64,000 nt of DNA from Burkholderia seminalis DSM 23518 (GTDB taxonomy: Bacteria > Pseudomonadota > Gammaproteobacteria > Burkholderiales > Burkholderiaceae), in NCBI RefSeq assembly GCF_902832885.1, contig NZ_CADFDK010000009.1:223814-287813 (forward strand), written 5' to 3'. Position 1 is the stretch's first letter, and every line of letters begins with the position of its first letter. This document shows, one piece after another, positions 45,849 to 54,357 of the stretch. A program made the position numbers and the translations under genes. The notes beneath the pieces were generated by a model, which did not search any database, was not told where the DNA came from, and saw only the letters and a program-made list of their open reading frames with translations.

Positions 45849-45912
45849 GCGGCGGATCGACACCTTGCAGCATCGACATACCGAACCACGGAAAGACTGG
45901 AGGAACTGCATC

Positions 45913-47022
45913 ATGCGCACGAGGGATCTCGGCATCCGCATCGGGCTCGGCACGCCGGGCCGCTTCAACGCGATCACGGACGTACCGGGCGTGCGGGTCG
46001 GACATTGCACGCTGAACGTCGAGAACGGCGACGCATCGATCCGCACCGGCGTGACCGTCATCGAGCCGCGCGCGGGCGCCGCGCACGATTCGCCGTGCTT
46101 CGCGGGTGTGCACGTGCTGAACGGCAACGGCGACGCGACGGGGCTCGAATGGATCCGCGAGGCCGGCCTGCTGACGACGCCGATCGCCTATACGAACACG
46201 CACAGCGTCGGCACGGTGCGCGACGCGCTCGTCGCGAACGAGCGTGCAGCGGCGGCCGGCCGCGTGTACTGGTGCATGCCGGTCGTGATGGAAACCTACG
46301 ACGGGCTGCTGAACGACATCTGGGGGCAGCACGTGAGCGCCGCGCACCTGCAGCGCGCGCTGGCCGCCGCGCAGTCGGGGCCGGTCGCGGAAGGCGGCGT
46401 CGGCGGCGGCACGGGGATGATCTGCCACGAGTTCAAGGGCGGCATCGGCACCGCCTCGCGCGTGCTCGCGAACGATGCGGGCGGCTGGACCGTCGGCGCG
46501 CTCGTCCAGGCAAACTACGGCGTGCGCGAAATGCTGCGGGTGGCCGGCTACCCGGTCGGCGAGGTGCTGCGGCACGTGCATTCGCCGTTCCGCGACCAGG
46601 GCGCCAAAGGCGAGCCGGGCATGGGATCGATCGTCGTGACGCTCGCGACCGATGCGCCGCTTCTGCCGCATCAGTGCACGCGCCTCGCGCAGCGCGCGAG
46701 CGTCGGGCTCGCACGCGTCGGCGGCGGTACCGAGGATTCGAGCGGCGACGTCTTCCTGGCATTCGCAACGGGCAACGACGGCCTGCCCGCGGCGAACTAC
46801 GGCAGCAAGGGCGCGCCGACCACCGATCTGAAGATGGTCAACAACGACCACATTTCCGCGCTGTTCGTCGCGGCGGCGGAAGCGGTGGAGGAAGCGATCG
46901 TGAATGCGCTGGTCGCGGGCGGCGACGTCGAATCGCGCGGTGCGCGGGTCGAGGGGCTCGGGCAGGCGCGCCTGCTCGATGCGTTGCGCGAAGTGGGGTG
47001 GCGGCCGGGGCGCGGCGCCTGA
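45913..47022 (+). CDS. P1 family peptidase (DmpA/BapA-type aminopeptidase)
   Basis: The 369-residue protein matches the self-processing P1 peptidases, which release N-terminal beta-amino acids or D-amino acids. The autoproteolysis site is the Gly238-Ser239 junction (GMGSIVV), creating the Ser nucleophile of the Ntn-like enzyme. The length and N-terminal block (DVPGVRVGHCTL) fit the family. Coupled to the APC permease and the LuxR regulator. Confidence 0.9.
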   Translation: MRTRDLGIRIGLGTPGRFNAITDVPGVRVGHCTLNVENGDASIRTGVTVIEPRAGAAHDSPCFAGVHVLNGNGDATGLEWIREAGLLTTPIAYTNTHSVGTVRDALVANERAAAAGRVYWCMPVVMETYDGLLNDIWGQHVSAAHLQRALAAAQSGPVAEGGVGGGTGMICHEFKGGIGTASRVLANDAGGWTVGALVQANYGVREMLRVAGYPVGEVLRHVHSPFRDQGAKGEPGMGSIVVTLATDAPLLPHQCTRLAQRASVGLARVGGGTEDSSGDVFLAFATGNDGLPAANYGSKGAPTTDLKMVNNDHISALFVAAAEAVEEAIVNALVAGGDVESRGARVEGLGQARLLDALREVGWRPGRGA

Positions 47023-47160
47023 AACGGCGAGCGCCGCTTCAATCGAAGCGGCGTGGAACGGGGCGGCGATGCGGCGATCGGCCGGACCGCCGTCCGCCCG
47101 CGCATGCGATGCATGCCGTGCGGGCGATGCGGGCCTGGCCGTGACGACGCGGCGTCATGC

Positions 47161-47373
47161 TCAGCTGCCGAAGTAGATGTTGCAGAAGCTGACCGGGCCG
47201 ACACAGGCGTTCGGGTCTTCCTGCTTCGATTGCGAACGATCGACACGGCCCGCGGCCTTGACGGCTTCGGCGCGGTTCGCCTGTTGCGGTGCGGCGTCCG
47301 CCGGCGCCGGCTGTGCGTGGGCGACAGCGGCGGTGAGCGACAGGGCAACGAGGGCGAGGTGCAGCGGCTTCAT
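47161..47373 (-). CDS. Small secreted protein
   Basis: The 70-residue product has a signal peptide (MKPLHLALVALSLTAAVAHAQ) and a mature part of about 48 residues ending NACVGPVSFCNIYFGS with two cysteines. It is probably periplasmic. It has a good promoter with an inverted repeat. No family is recognised. Confidence 0.7.
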   Translation of the reverse strand: MKPLHLALVALSLTAAVAHAQPAPADAAPQQANRAEAVKAAGRVDRSQSKQEDPNACVGPVSFCNIYFGS

Positions 47374-47393
47374 TTTGGGTTCTCCTGGGTGAG

Positions 47394-47447
47394 TGCCAGT
47401 CGCGCTGGCAGTGAGGAAACTATAGGCTCGCACTGCTTAAAGATTAA
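47394..47447 (-). promoter_or_regulatory. Promoter and inverted repeat of the small secreted protein
   Basis: On the minus strand, -35 TTAATC (47442-47447) and -10 TATAGT (47419-47424) are 17 bp apart. Just downstream is TGCCAG-TCGCG-CTGGCA (47394-47410), a 6-bp inverted repeat near the expected start point. It could be an operator or leader hairpin. Confidence 0.5.
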
Positions 47448-47510
47448 TCACCGGGGCTGTAGAGCTTATTTCCATCCGGAACAAGGATCCCGTTGCGCAC
47501 GCATCGATCC

Positions 47511-49694
47511 TCAATGGCGGCGCCGGTTGAACGGCGCATCCTTGTCGAGCAGCGCGGTGCGCATGAAGTGCAGGCAGCCGACGATCCGCTGCATGCTCCG
47601 GCGCGCATCGGGCACCGCGTACCAGGCCTGCAGCGTGTGCTGCGCCGCGCGGATCGCGAGATTCACCGATTTCAGCGTGCGTGCGTGATGGCCGGGCGTC
47701 GGGTCGTCGAAGAAGCGCGGCAGCTCGTGCAGCACCGCGTCGATCGAGGTGGTCCAGCGCAGCGTCTGCGGCGGTTTCGAGGCACTGAACGCGCGCAGCT
47801 CGTCGCGCAGGTCGATCACGGCGTGGCCGACCTCGAGCGTCGACAGCATCCAGCGCATGGCGTCGCGGTGCTGCCGGGTACGCCGCACGAGCAGCGTGCG
47901 CAGTTGCGCCATCAGGTCGTGCGTACTCGACTGGAAACGCTGCGCGAGGCCGACCGGCGCGCCTTCGCACGCGAGCGTGACCTGGCGGCGCAGGTCGTGG
48001 GCGATGCGGCCGGTGAGCCACGGCATGTGGGTCGGGAAGACGACCGCGAACACGAGCGAGCACGCGAGCATCGCGACGACGATCGCCAGCCCGTTGTTGA
48101 TCAGCACTTCGGGCGTATACGCGATCGCGTTGTCGGGGCCGGCGAGCAGGCAGAAGAACACCGCGAAGCCGATTCCGTAGCCGGACAGGCCGGGCCGCAT
48201 GGCGAGGAACGCGCCGAGGCCGAGCACCGGCGCGAGTGTCGCGCACAGCAGCGGGAAGCCGTCGATGTTCGGATACACGTAGCACAGGAACACGTAGCCG
48301 ACGGCGGTCGCGAACGCCGCGCCGACGCTCATCTGCGCGACGAACTTCGGCGCGCGCGGCGACGTCGAGCTGAGCGCGCACGCGATCGCGGTGGCGATCA
48401 CGGCGAGCGAGCCGCTCGGCCATTCGGACGCGATCCAGAACGCACTCATCGCGCCGACGGCCACTACCGTGCGCAGGAACGCGAAGCCGACGAAGAACGC
48501 ATTGGTCTTCACTGCGTAATGCGTGACGGAGCGCTCGAACGCGTGATCGTCCTGGTCGAGCGACGCGTAGGTATCGGCGTAGCCGAGGTATTCGCCGATG
48601 AAGCGGTACATCAGCTCGATCGCGGTATCGAAGTCGAGCAGGCCGCCCGCGGCATGTTCCTCGATGGTTCGGCGCGACGCGCGCGCGGCCTTCGGCAATG
48701 CACCGTGGAAGCGACGCAGTTCGAGCAGCGCGCCGGTGGCCGGCGTGATGCCGCGCGGCCGCTCGTCGCGCAGTGCCGCGAAGCGCAGGGCGAGCGCGTC
48801 GACGTGCGGCGCGAGCGCAGCGAGCACCGCGTCCGACTGGTTCGCGCGCAGGCGCTTGACGAGCTGGTGCAGCGCGTGCAGTCGCGTGCAGGCATTCATG
48901 AACTCGCTGTTCAGCCGCGCAAGGCGGCGGCTGCGCGCGCGAATGTGCGGATCCTCGAACGACGCGAACGCGCGGTTGGCCTCGAAACCGACGATGTCGT
49001 CGACGAAATCGGCGAAGCGCCGCTCGAAATCGCCGCGCGCGACGTCGCCAGCCAGCGCACCGGCGGCGAACGCCGCGAATGTCGCATGGCGCGCGCTCAG
49101 CGAGCGCATCAGCGCCTTCGCGGAACTCAGCGGCAGGATCAGCGCGCTGACCGCGCCCGAGCAGGCGATGCCGAGCGCGACTTCCGCGGCGCGGGTGAGC
49201 GCGGACTGGAACAGCGTCTGCGGCGTCATCACGGCCGGCAGGCCGATCAGCGCGGCCGTGTAGCCGGCGAGCACGAAGCCGTACCAGCGGAAGTGGCGGT
49301 TGCGTACCGCGAGCGCGATACAGCCGCCGATCCACAGCGTGATGCCGGCCATGTACAGCTCGGGCTGCTGCGCGAACAGTCCGCCGAGCGCGAGCGCGGC
49401 GACGAGGCCGGCCGCCGTGCCGAGCACGCGATAGAAGCTCTTCGCGAACACCATGCCCGAGAGCGGCTGCATCAGCACGAACACGGTCGTCATCGCCGTG
49501 CGCGGCTGGGACATCTCGAGGCGCATCGCGATGCCCATCGCCAGCAGTGCCGCAAGCACGGTTTTCGCGAGATGCAGCCAGATCAGCCCGTCGCGGGTCG
49601 CCCAGTCGCGCGCGGCGTCGCCGAGCGGTTCGAGCCAGGCCCTCCATCGCGCGGGTTCGATGGAAGATTGCTCGATCGCAGGTGGTGGCTTCAT
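47511..49694 (-). CDS. FUSC-family membrane protein (AaeB-like efflux)
   Basis: The 727-residue protein has two blocks of about six helices each separated by a soluble middle region, the FUSC layout shared with AaeB. AaeB exports hydroxylated aromatic acids with an AaeA partner. No adaptor gene is present here. It is divergent from a LysR gene across 200 bp with a LysR-type repeat, the arrangement of aaeR and aaeXAB. ATG at 49694 is used. Confidence 0.85.
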   Translation of the reverse strand: MKPPPAIEQSSIEPARWRAWLEPLGDAARDWATRDGLIWLHLAKTVLAALLAMGIAMRLEMSQPRTAMTTVFVLMQPLSGMVFAKSFYRVLGTAAGLVAALALGGLFAQQPELYMAGITLWIGGCIALAVRNRHFRWYGFVLAGYTAALIGLPAVMTPQTLFQSALTRAAEVALGIACSGAVSALILPLSSAKALMRSLSARHATFAAFAAGALAGDVARGDFERRFADFVDDIVGFEANRAFASFEDPHIRARSRRLARLNSEFMNACTRLHALHQLVKRLRANQSDAVLAALAPHVDALALRFAALRDERPRGITPATGALLELRRFHGALPKAARASRRTIEEHAAGGLLDFDTAIELMYRFIGEYLGYADTYASLDQDDHAFERSVTHYAVKTNAFFVGFAFLRTVVAVGAMSAFWIASEWPSGSLAVIATAIACALSSTSPRAPKFVAQMSVGAAFATAVGYVFLCYVYPNIDGFPLLCATLAPVLGLGAFLAMRPGLSGYGIGFAVFFCLLAGPDNAIAYTPEVLINNGLAIVVAMLACSLVFAVVFPTHMPWLTGRIAHDLRRQVTLACEGAPVGLAQRFQSSTHDLMAQLRTLLVRRTRQHRDAMRWMLSTLEVGHAVIDLRDELRAFSASKPPQTLRWTTSIDAVLHELPRFFDDPTPGHHARTLKSVNLAIRAAQHTLQAWYAVPDARRSMQRIVGCLHFMRTALLDKDAPFNRRRH

Positions 49695-49817
49695 GAAAAG
49701 AGGGGGCCGAGGCGGGGCCGGGGCGGGGCCGCGGCGCATCCGAACGGGTCCGTTCGACTGGTGAGGCGCCGATTGTAGGAGTGCGGCGCGTGCGCATTAA
49801 CGCAGCTCCGGGGAAAC

Positions 49818-49842
49818 GATAGTTGCAGCCGGAGTAACAATC
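49818..49842. promoter_or_regulatory. Candidate LysR operator for the FUSC gene
   Basis: GATAGTTGC-N7-GTAACAATC is an imperfect 9-bp inverted repeat (7 of 9 match) in the divergent region between the FUSC and LysR genes. LysR boxes of this spacing are typical. Confidence 0.45.
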
Positions 49843-49894
49843 TGTCGCATCCAGTGGAGGAAAATAGCGGTTCCGCTACAGGTTGCTCACAGGA

Positions 49895-50842
49895 ATGGAT
49901 ACCCTACAAAACATGCGGGTGTTTTCGCGCGTCGTCGAGACGGGCAGCTTCACGGCCGCGGCGCAATCGCTGAATTCGACGACGGGCGCGATGTCGCGCG
50001 CGGTGTCGGAACTCGAGGCGCGGCTGCGTACCCGTCTGATGAATCGCTCGACACGCCGTCTCGCGCTCACGTCGGCCGGCGAAAGCTATCTGCGGCGCTG
50101 CCGCCAGATCCTCGCCGACGTCGACCGTGCGGAAGAAGAAGCGAGTTGCGCGCACGAACGGCCGGCCGGCGTGTTGCGCATGCACAGCTTCGCGAGCGTC
50201 GGTCACCACTACGTATTGCCCGCGCTGACGCGTTATCACGCGCAGTTCCCGGACGTGTCGATCGAGCTGTCGCTGTCGCAGCGCATGCCCGACCTGTTCG
50301 ACGGCACCAGCGACATGGCCGTCGTGACCGCGTCGTCACTGCCCGATTCGGAACTTGTGTCGCACCTGCTCGGCTCCACGTTCAGCATCCTGTGCGCGTC
50401 GCCCGACTATGTGAAACGGCACGGTGCGCCGGCCCGTCCGCAGGATCTCGCCGCGCATGCGTGCCTGACGCTGTGCACGCCCGCGTTCCCGACGCACGAG
50501 TGGGTGCTCGAGGGCCCCGAAGGCGTCGAGCAGATCCACGTCTCGGGGCCGGTGCAGACCAATACGGCCGAATCGCTCGCACTGGCGATCCGCGACGGCA
50601 TCGGGATCGGCATGCTGCCGCTGTACGCGGCGATCGACGCACTGCGCGACGGCACGCTCGTGCGCGTGCTGCCCGCGCACATCCTGCAGAAGATGAACGT
50701 GTACGCGCTGTATCCGTCGCGCCGTTTCGTCGATGCGAAGGTGCGGACCTGGGTCGAGATGCTGCGTGCGCAGGTGCCGGGCATGATCGCGCGCGACGTC
50801 GAGATGCTGAACGCGATCGACCGCGAACCGCAGGCTGCCTGA
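49895..50842 (+). CDS. LysR-family regulator (AaeR-like)
   Basis: The 315-residue protein has the LysR winged helix (about 3-60, MRVFSRVVETGSFTAAAQSL) and the two-lobe effector domain. It is divergent from the FUSC exporter, so aromatic or organic acids are plausible effectors. ATG at 49895 follows CACAGGA; one four codons upstream is possible. Confidence 0.9.
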   Translation: MDTLQNMRVFSRVVETGSFTAAAQSLNSTTGAMSRAVSELEARLRTRLMNRSTRRLALTSAGESYLRRCRQILADVDRAEEEASCAHERPAGVLRMHSFASVGHHYVLPALTRYHAQFPDVSIELSLSQRMPDLFDGTSDMAVVTASSLPDSELVSHLLGSTFSILCASPDYVKRHGAPARPQDLAAHACLTLCTPAFPTHEWVLEGPEGVEQIHVSGPVQTNTAESLALAIRDGIGIGMLPLYAAIDALRDGTLVRVLPAHILQKMNVYALYPSRRFVDAKVRTWVEMLRAQVPGMIARDVEMLNAIDREPQAA

Positions 50843-50961
50843 AGGCCTGCACGCCGGGCGCACACGGGGGCGCCGTGTCCTGTCCGGCTTCTTCACGCAT
50901 GCGCGAGACGCGCGTTGCCCGCGGAACATCCCTCTCGCGGGCGAGGCGCGTCGTCACGTCG

Positions 50962-51264
50962 TCACGGCGCGGGCTTCGCCGCCGCGCCGGATTCGGTGGC
51001 CGGCTGGCCGGCCGGGCCGTACGCGGCCTGCGCGGCCTTGTGTTCCGCGAGGCGCTTCGCCTGCAGCCGTTGCTGCGCGGCCATGATGTCGTCCGGATAG
51101 TTGTCGGCTTCACCGCGCGCCGGGTTGTAGCCGACCGATTCCAGATCGATCAGTTCCTGCAGCACCTGCGCGCGCGTGACGGGCGCCTGTGCCTGCTGGG
51201 CGAACGACAGGGCCGGTGCGGCAAGCAGGACGGCAGCGGCGGCGGTAACGACGAGCGATTTCAC
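50962..51264 (-). CDS. DUF4148 periplasmic protein
   Basis: The 100-residue protein has a signal peptide (MKSLVVTAAAAVLLAAPALSF when GTG is read as Met) and the DUF4148 pattern (VTRAQVLQELIDLESVGYNP). The GTG at 51264 has AGGAG upstream, so the start is secure. Function unknown; it is typical of Burkholderiales. Confidence 0.85.
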   Translation of the reverse strand: MKSLVVTAAAAVLLAAPALSFAQQAQAPVTRAQVLQELIDLESVGYNPARGEADNYPDDIMAAQQRLQAKRLAEHKAAQAAYGPAGQPATESGAAAKPAP

Positions 51265-51407
51265 GGGGTTCTCCTGAATACGGGGTAGGTGGACGGATCG
51301 ATGCGTGATGCATGACCCGAGCCTTCGACGCCAGTCTACGTAGCGGTCGCACGCACAAAAACCCCGATTCCCGGCAGGCTGCCTTCCAGATGGAACAACA
51401 TTGGCGG

Positions 51408-51458
51408 CGCGTCGCGCGTGGCGCACGAACCGACGTTCCGTGCGCCACGCGCGACGCG
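51408..51458. terminator. Long GC hairpin after the porin gene
   Basis: A perfect 20-bp stem (51408-51427 with 51439-51458) is followed by a short inner stem GAAC/GTTC with one bulged C. It lies 12 bp past the porin stop codon on the minus strand. The extreme stability suggests a terminator or message-end protection, though there is no T tract. Confidence 0.6.
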
Positions 51459-51470
51459 GCATCACGCCGT

Positions 51471-52613
51471 TCAGAAGCGCGTGCGCATGCCGATCGTGCC
51501 GACGACCTGGTTCGCCGTGCTCGATGCGCCGCCCGACGTGTTGATGAACGCCTGGTAGCCGCGGCCCGACGCGTGCTGAAACATCGCTTCCGCGTACAGG
51601 TCGGTGCGGCGCGACAGCTTGTACACAGCCTGCAGGTCGACCTGGTGCCACTTCGGATCCGAGCCGTGCTTGCTGTCGGGATTCGACACGCTGGCGTCCG
51701 TGTACACGTAGGCGACGCCGAGGCTGACCGCCGGGGTGACCGCGTAGCGCACGTTCACGTCGTAGTTGTTGAATGCGACCTGGCCGGTGGCGCCGAACGA
51801 GCCCGTGTTGTCGTACTGCGAGCGCGTGTAGACGAAGCCGACCGTCGCCGGGCCGAACACGTAGCCGACGCCGCCGCCGTAGGCGCGCATGCGGTCCGAA
51901 CCGATCGACCAGCCGCCCTGGTTCACGCTCTTTGCCTCGGCCGAATCGGTCGCGCCGGGGCTCGCGCTCGTCGAGCCCTTCGTGCCGTTCATCTGCAGGT
52001 ACGCGCCGGCCAGCTTGAGCGGGCCGTTCGTGTAACTCGCCGCGACGCTGTACGCGCGGTTGGCGCTGAAGTTCGTCGAGTTCGAGAACGCGTACATCGC
52101 GCCGACCTTGAAACCGGCGAGCGAATCGCTCGTGTACTTGACCGCGTTGTTGATGCGCAGCGAGTGGTTCAGGTTGTCGTTGTCGAACGGATGCGCGAAG
52201 CCCGCATCGCCGAAATCGCCGGCCGTCGCGGACAGCGGCGCGACGAAGTCGACCATCGTGTCGTACTGGCGGCCGAGCGTCAGCGTGCCGTAGCCGGCCT
52301 GGCTCAGGCCGACGTACGCGTGACGGCCGAACAGCTTGCCGTCCTGGCCGAGGCCGCCGTTGTTCACGTTGAAGCCGTTCTCGAGCACGAATAGCGCCTT
52401 CAGGCCGCCGCCGAGATCCTCGGTGCCGCGCAGGCCGAAACGGCTGCCGTTGACCGTGCCGCTGGCCATGCGCCACTGCGACGCGCCGTTCACGTTGTTG
52501 GTATAGGCGATGCCGGCGTCGATCAGGCCGTACAGCGTGACCGAGCTCTGCGCATGGGCGAGCGGCGCGAACAGGGCGGCCGCGCATGCACCGGCGATCA
52601 GGGTTTTTTTCAT
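51471..52613 (-). CDS. Gram-negative porin (OmpC-like)
   Basis: The 380-residue protein has a signal peptide (MKKTLIAGACAAALFAPLAHA), the porin start SSVTLYGLIDAGIAYTNN, and a C-terminal beta-strand ending in MRTRF, the BAM signal. This is a Burkholderia-type general porin of 16 strands. A candidate -10 (TATACT) lies at 52658-52663 upstream. Confidence 0.95.
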   Translation of the reverse strand: MKKTLIAGACAAALFAPLAHAQSSVTLYGLIDAGIAYTNNVNGASQWRMASGTVNGSRFGLRGTEDLGGGLKALFVLENGFNVNNGGLGQDGKLFGRHAYVGLSQAGYGTLTLGRQYDTMVDFVAPLSATAGDFGDAGFAHPFDNDNLNHSLRINNAVKYTSDSLAGFKVGAMYAFSNSTNFSANRAYSVAASYTNGPLKLAGAYLQMNGTKGSTSASPGATDSAEAKSVNQGGWSIGSDRMRAYGGGVGYVFGPATVGFVYTRSQYDNTGSFGATGQVAFNNYDVNVRYAVTPAVSLGVAYVYTDASVSNPDSKHGSDPKWHQVDLQAVYKLSRRTDLYAEAMFQHASGRGYQAFINTSGGASSTANQVVGTIGMRTRF

Positions 52614-52951
52614 GGTGAAGCTCCTGCGTGTGGGAGGGGAAACCAAAGTTCGGCGCAAGTATAGGAACGCCCTGCGCGCGCGCGGCCGCCGGCGCGGCGA
52701 GCGCACCTTTCCGGATCCGGCAAGAGTCCTTCACAAAACCGACATGTCGCGCGGCGTGCGCGCGAGGCCGGCGGTTTTCACGTGATCGCCGACGCCGGGC
52801 TTCCGTCCGGCCGTGGCCGGCTGTCGTGCCGACGCAACATGCGCGGCGCGTGCGCGCATCGATGTTTTTCATCCATACTGGTCACCGGGATCGCACGGCC
52901 GCCGGCGCCAATCGCGCGGCGCGCGTCATGCATACAACAAGGGGCCTCCAC
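52614..52951. other. Divergent promoter region of porin and codA-like genes
   Basis: These 338 bases hold no gene. On the minus strand TATACT (52658-52663) is a likely -10 for the porin, without a good -35. The codA side shows only a ribosome site (AAGGGG) 8 bp before the ATG. Confidence 0.4.
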
Positions 52952-54193
52952 ATGAATCTGTTCAACGTACGCTTGCGCGGCCGCGACGGCCTGTTCACGA
53001 TCGGCATCGACGGCGGCACGATCGCGCGGATCGATGCGCAATCCGCGCCGATCGCGCCGGCGAACCCCGGCGATATCGACGGCGGCGGCCGGCTCGCGAT
53101 TCCGCCGCTCGTCGAGCCGCATATCCACCTCGATGCGGTGCTGACGGCCGGCGAGCCGGCATGGAACATGAGCGGCACGCTGTTCGAGGGCATCGAGCGC
53201 TGGGCCGAACGCAAGGCGACGATCACGCACGAGGACACGAAAGCGCGCGCGCATGCGGCGATCGGCATGCTGCGCGACCACGGAATCCAGCACGTGCGCA
53301 CGCACGTCGACGTGACCGATCCGACGCTCGCCGCGCTGAAGGCGATGCTGGAAGTGAAGGACGAGGCGCGCGGGCTGATCGACCTGCAGATCGTCGCGTT
53401 TCCGCAGGAGGGCATCGAATCGTTCGACGGCGGCCGCGCGTTGATGGAGCAGGCGATCGACCTCGGCGCGGATGTCGTCGGCGGCATTCCGCATTTCGAG
53501 AACACGCGCGAGCAGGGCGTCAGCTCGATCGGCTTCCTGATGGACCTCGCGGAACGCACCGGCTGCCTCGTCGACGTGCATTGCGACGAGACCGACGACC
53601 CGCATTCGCGCTTTCTGGAAGTGCTCGCCGAAGCCGCGCGCGTGCGCGGGATGGGCGCCCGCGTGACCGCGAGCCACACGACCGCGATGGGCTCGTACGA
53701 CAACGCGTACTGCTCGAAGCTGTTCCGGCTGCTGAAGCGCGCGGGCCTGAACTTCATCTCGTGCCCGACCGAGAGCATCCACCTGCAAGGACGCTTCGAT
53801 ACGTTTCCGAAGCGGCGCGGCGTCACGCGCGTCGCCGAACTCGACCGTGCCGGGCTCAACGTGTGCTTCGGGCAGGATTCGATCAAGGATCCGTGGTATC
53901 CGCTCGGCAACGGCAACATCCTGCGCGTGCTCGACGCGGGCCTCCATATCTGCCACATGATGGGTTACGAGGACCTGCAGCGCTGCCTCGACTTCGTGAC
54001 CGACCACAGCGCGACGGCGCTGCATCTCGGCGACGGCTACGGCATCGCGGCCGGGCGTCCGGCGAATCTCGTGGTGCTCGACGCGGACAGCGACTACGAA
54101 GCCGTGCGCCGGCAGGCGAAGGCCACGCTGTCGGTTCGCCACGGGAAGGTGATCATGCGGCGCGAACCGGAGCGCGTGACGTATCCGGACTGA
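52952..54193 (+). CDS. codA: Cytosine deaminase family amidohydrolase (CodA-like)
   Basis: The 413-residue amidohydrolase aligns end to end with E. coli CodA. The metal and catalytic residues are at a constant offset of minus 4: HIH (57, 59), Gln152, His210, Glu213 (HCDETDD), His242 and Asp309. The residue after the metal Asp is Ser310, where E. coli CodA has Asp314 (a position known to tune substrate preference). The segment FISCPTESIHLQGRFD differs from E. coli FVANPLVN in the same place. It may therefore act on cytosine-like rings other than cytosine. The ATG at 52952 follows AAGGGG. Confidence 0.85.
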   Translation: MNLFNVRLRGRDGLFTIGIDGGTIARIDAQSAPIAPANPGDIDGGGRLAIPPLVEPHIHLDAVLTAGEPAWNMSGTLFEGIERWAERKATITHEDTKARAHAAIGMLRDHGIQHVRTHVDVTDPTLAALKAMLEVKDEARGLIDLQIVAFPQEGIESFDGGRALMEQAIDLGADVVGGIPHFENTREQGVSSIGFLMDLAERTGCLVDVHCDETDDPHSRFLEVLAEAARVRGMGARVTASHTTAMGSYDNAYCSKLFRLLKRAGLNFISCPTESIHLQGRFDTFPKRRGVTRVAELDRAGLNVCFGQDSIKDPWYPLGNGNILRVLDAGLHICHMMGYEDLQRCLDFVTDHSATALHLGDGYGIAAGRPANLVVLDADSDYEAVRRQAKATLSVRHGKVIMRREPERVTYPD

Positions 54194-54357
54194 CGCGGAA
54201 GGCGGGGCGCACGGCCTCGTCCGATCTCATGTATTCATCAGATGCATGAGTCGATGCTAAAAATACGTTTGTCTCATGATCGGTGCGGGCCTACGATGCG
54301 GTCCTGACGACGGTGCGCGTGTTGCGCGCCGTCCTTTCGATCCCGTTCGCCGACCTC

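Noticed and set aside
47511-49694. Complete AaeXAB efflux operon
   Set aside because: Only the FUSC component is present; no AaeA adaptor or AaeX-like gene is next to it.
54194-54357. Fluoride riboswitch upstream of the ClC gene
   Set aside because: No stem-loop or conserved core of the fluoride aptamer could be found in the 164 bases before the start.
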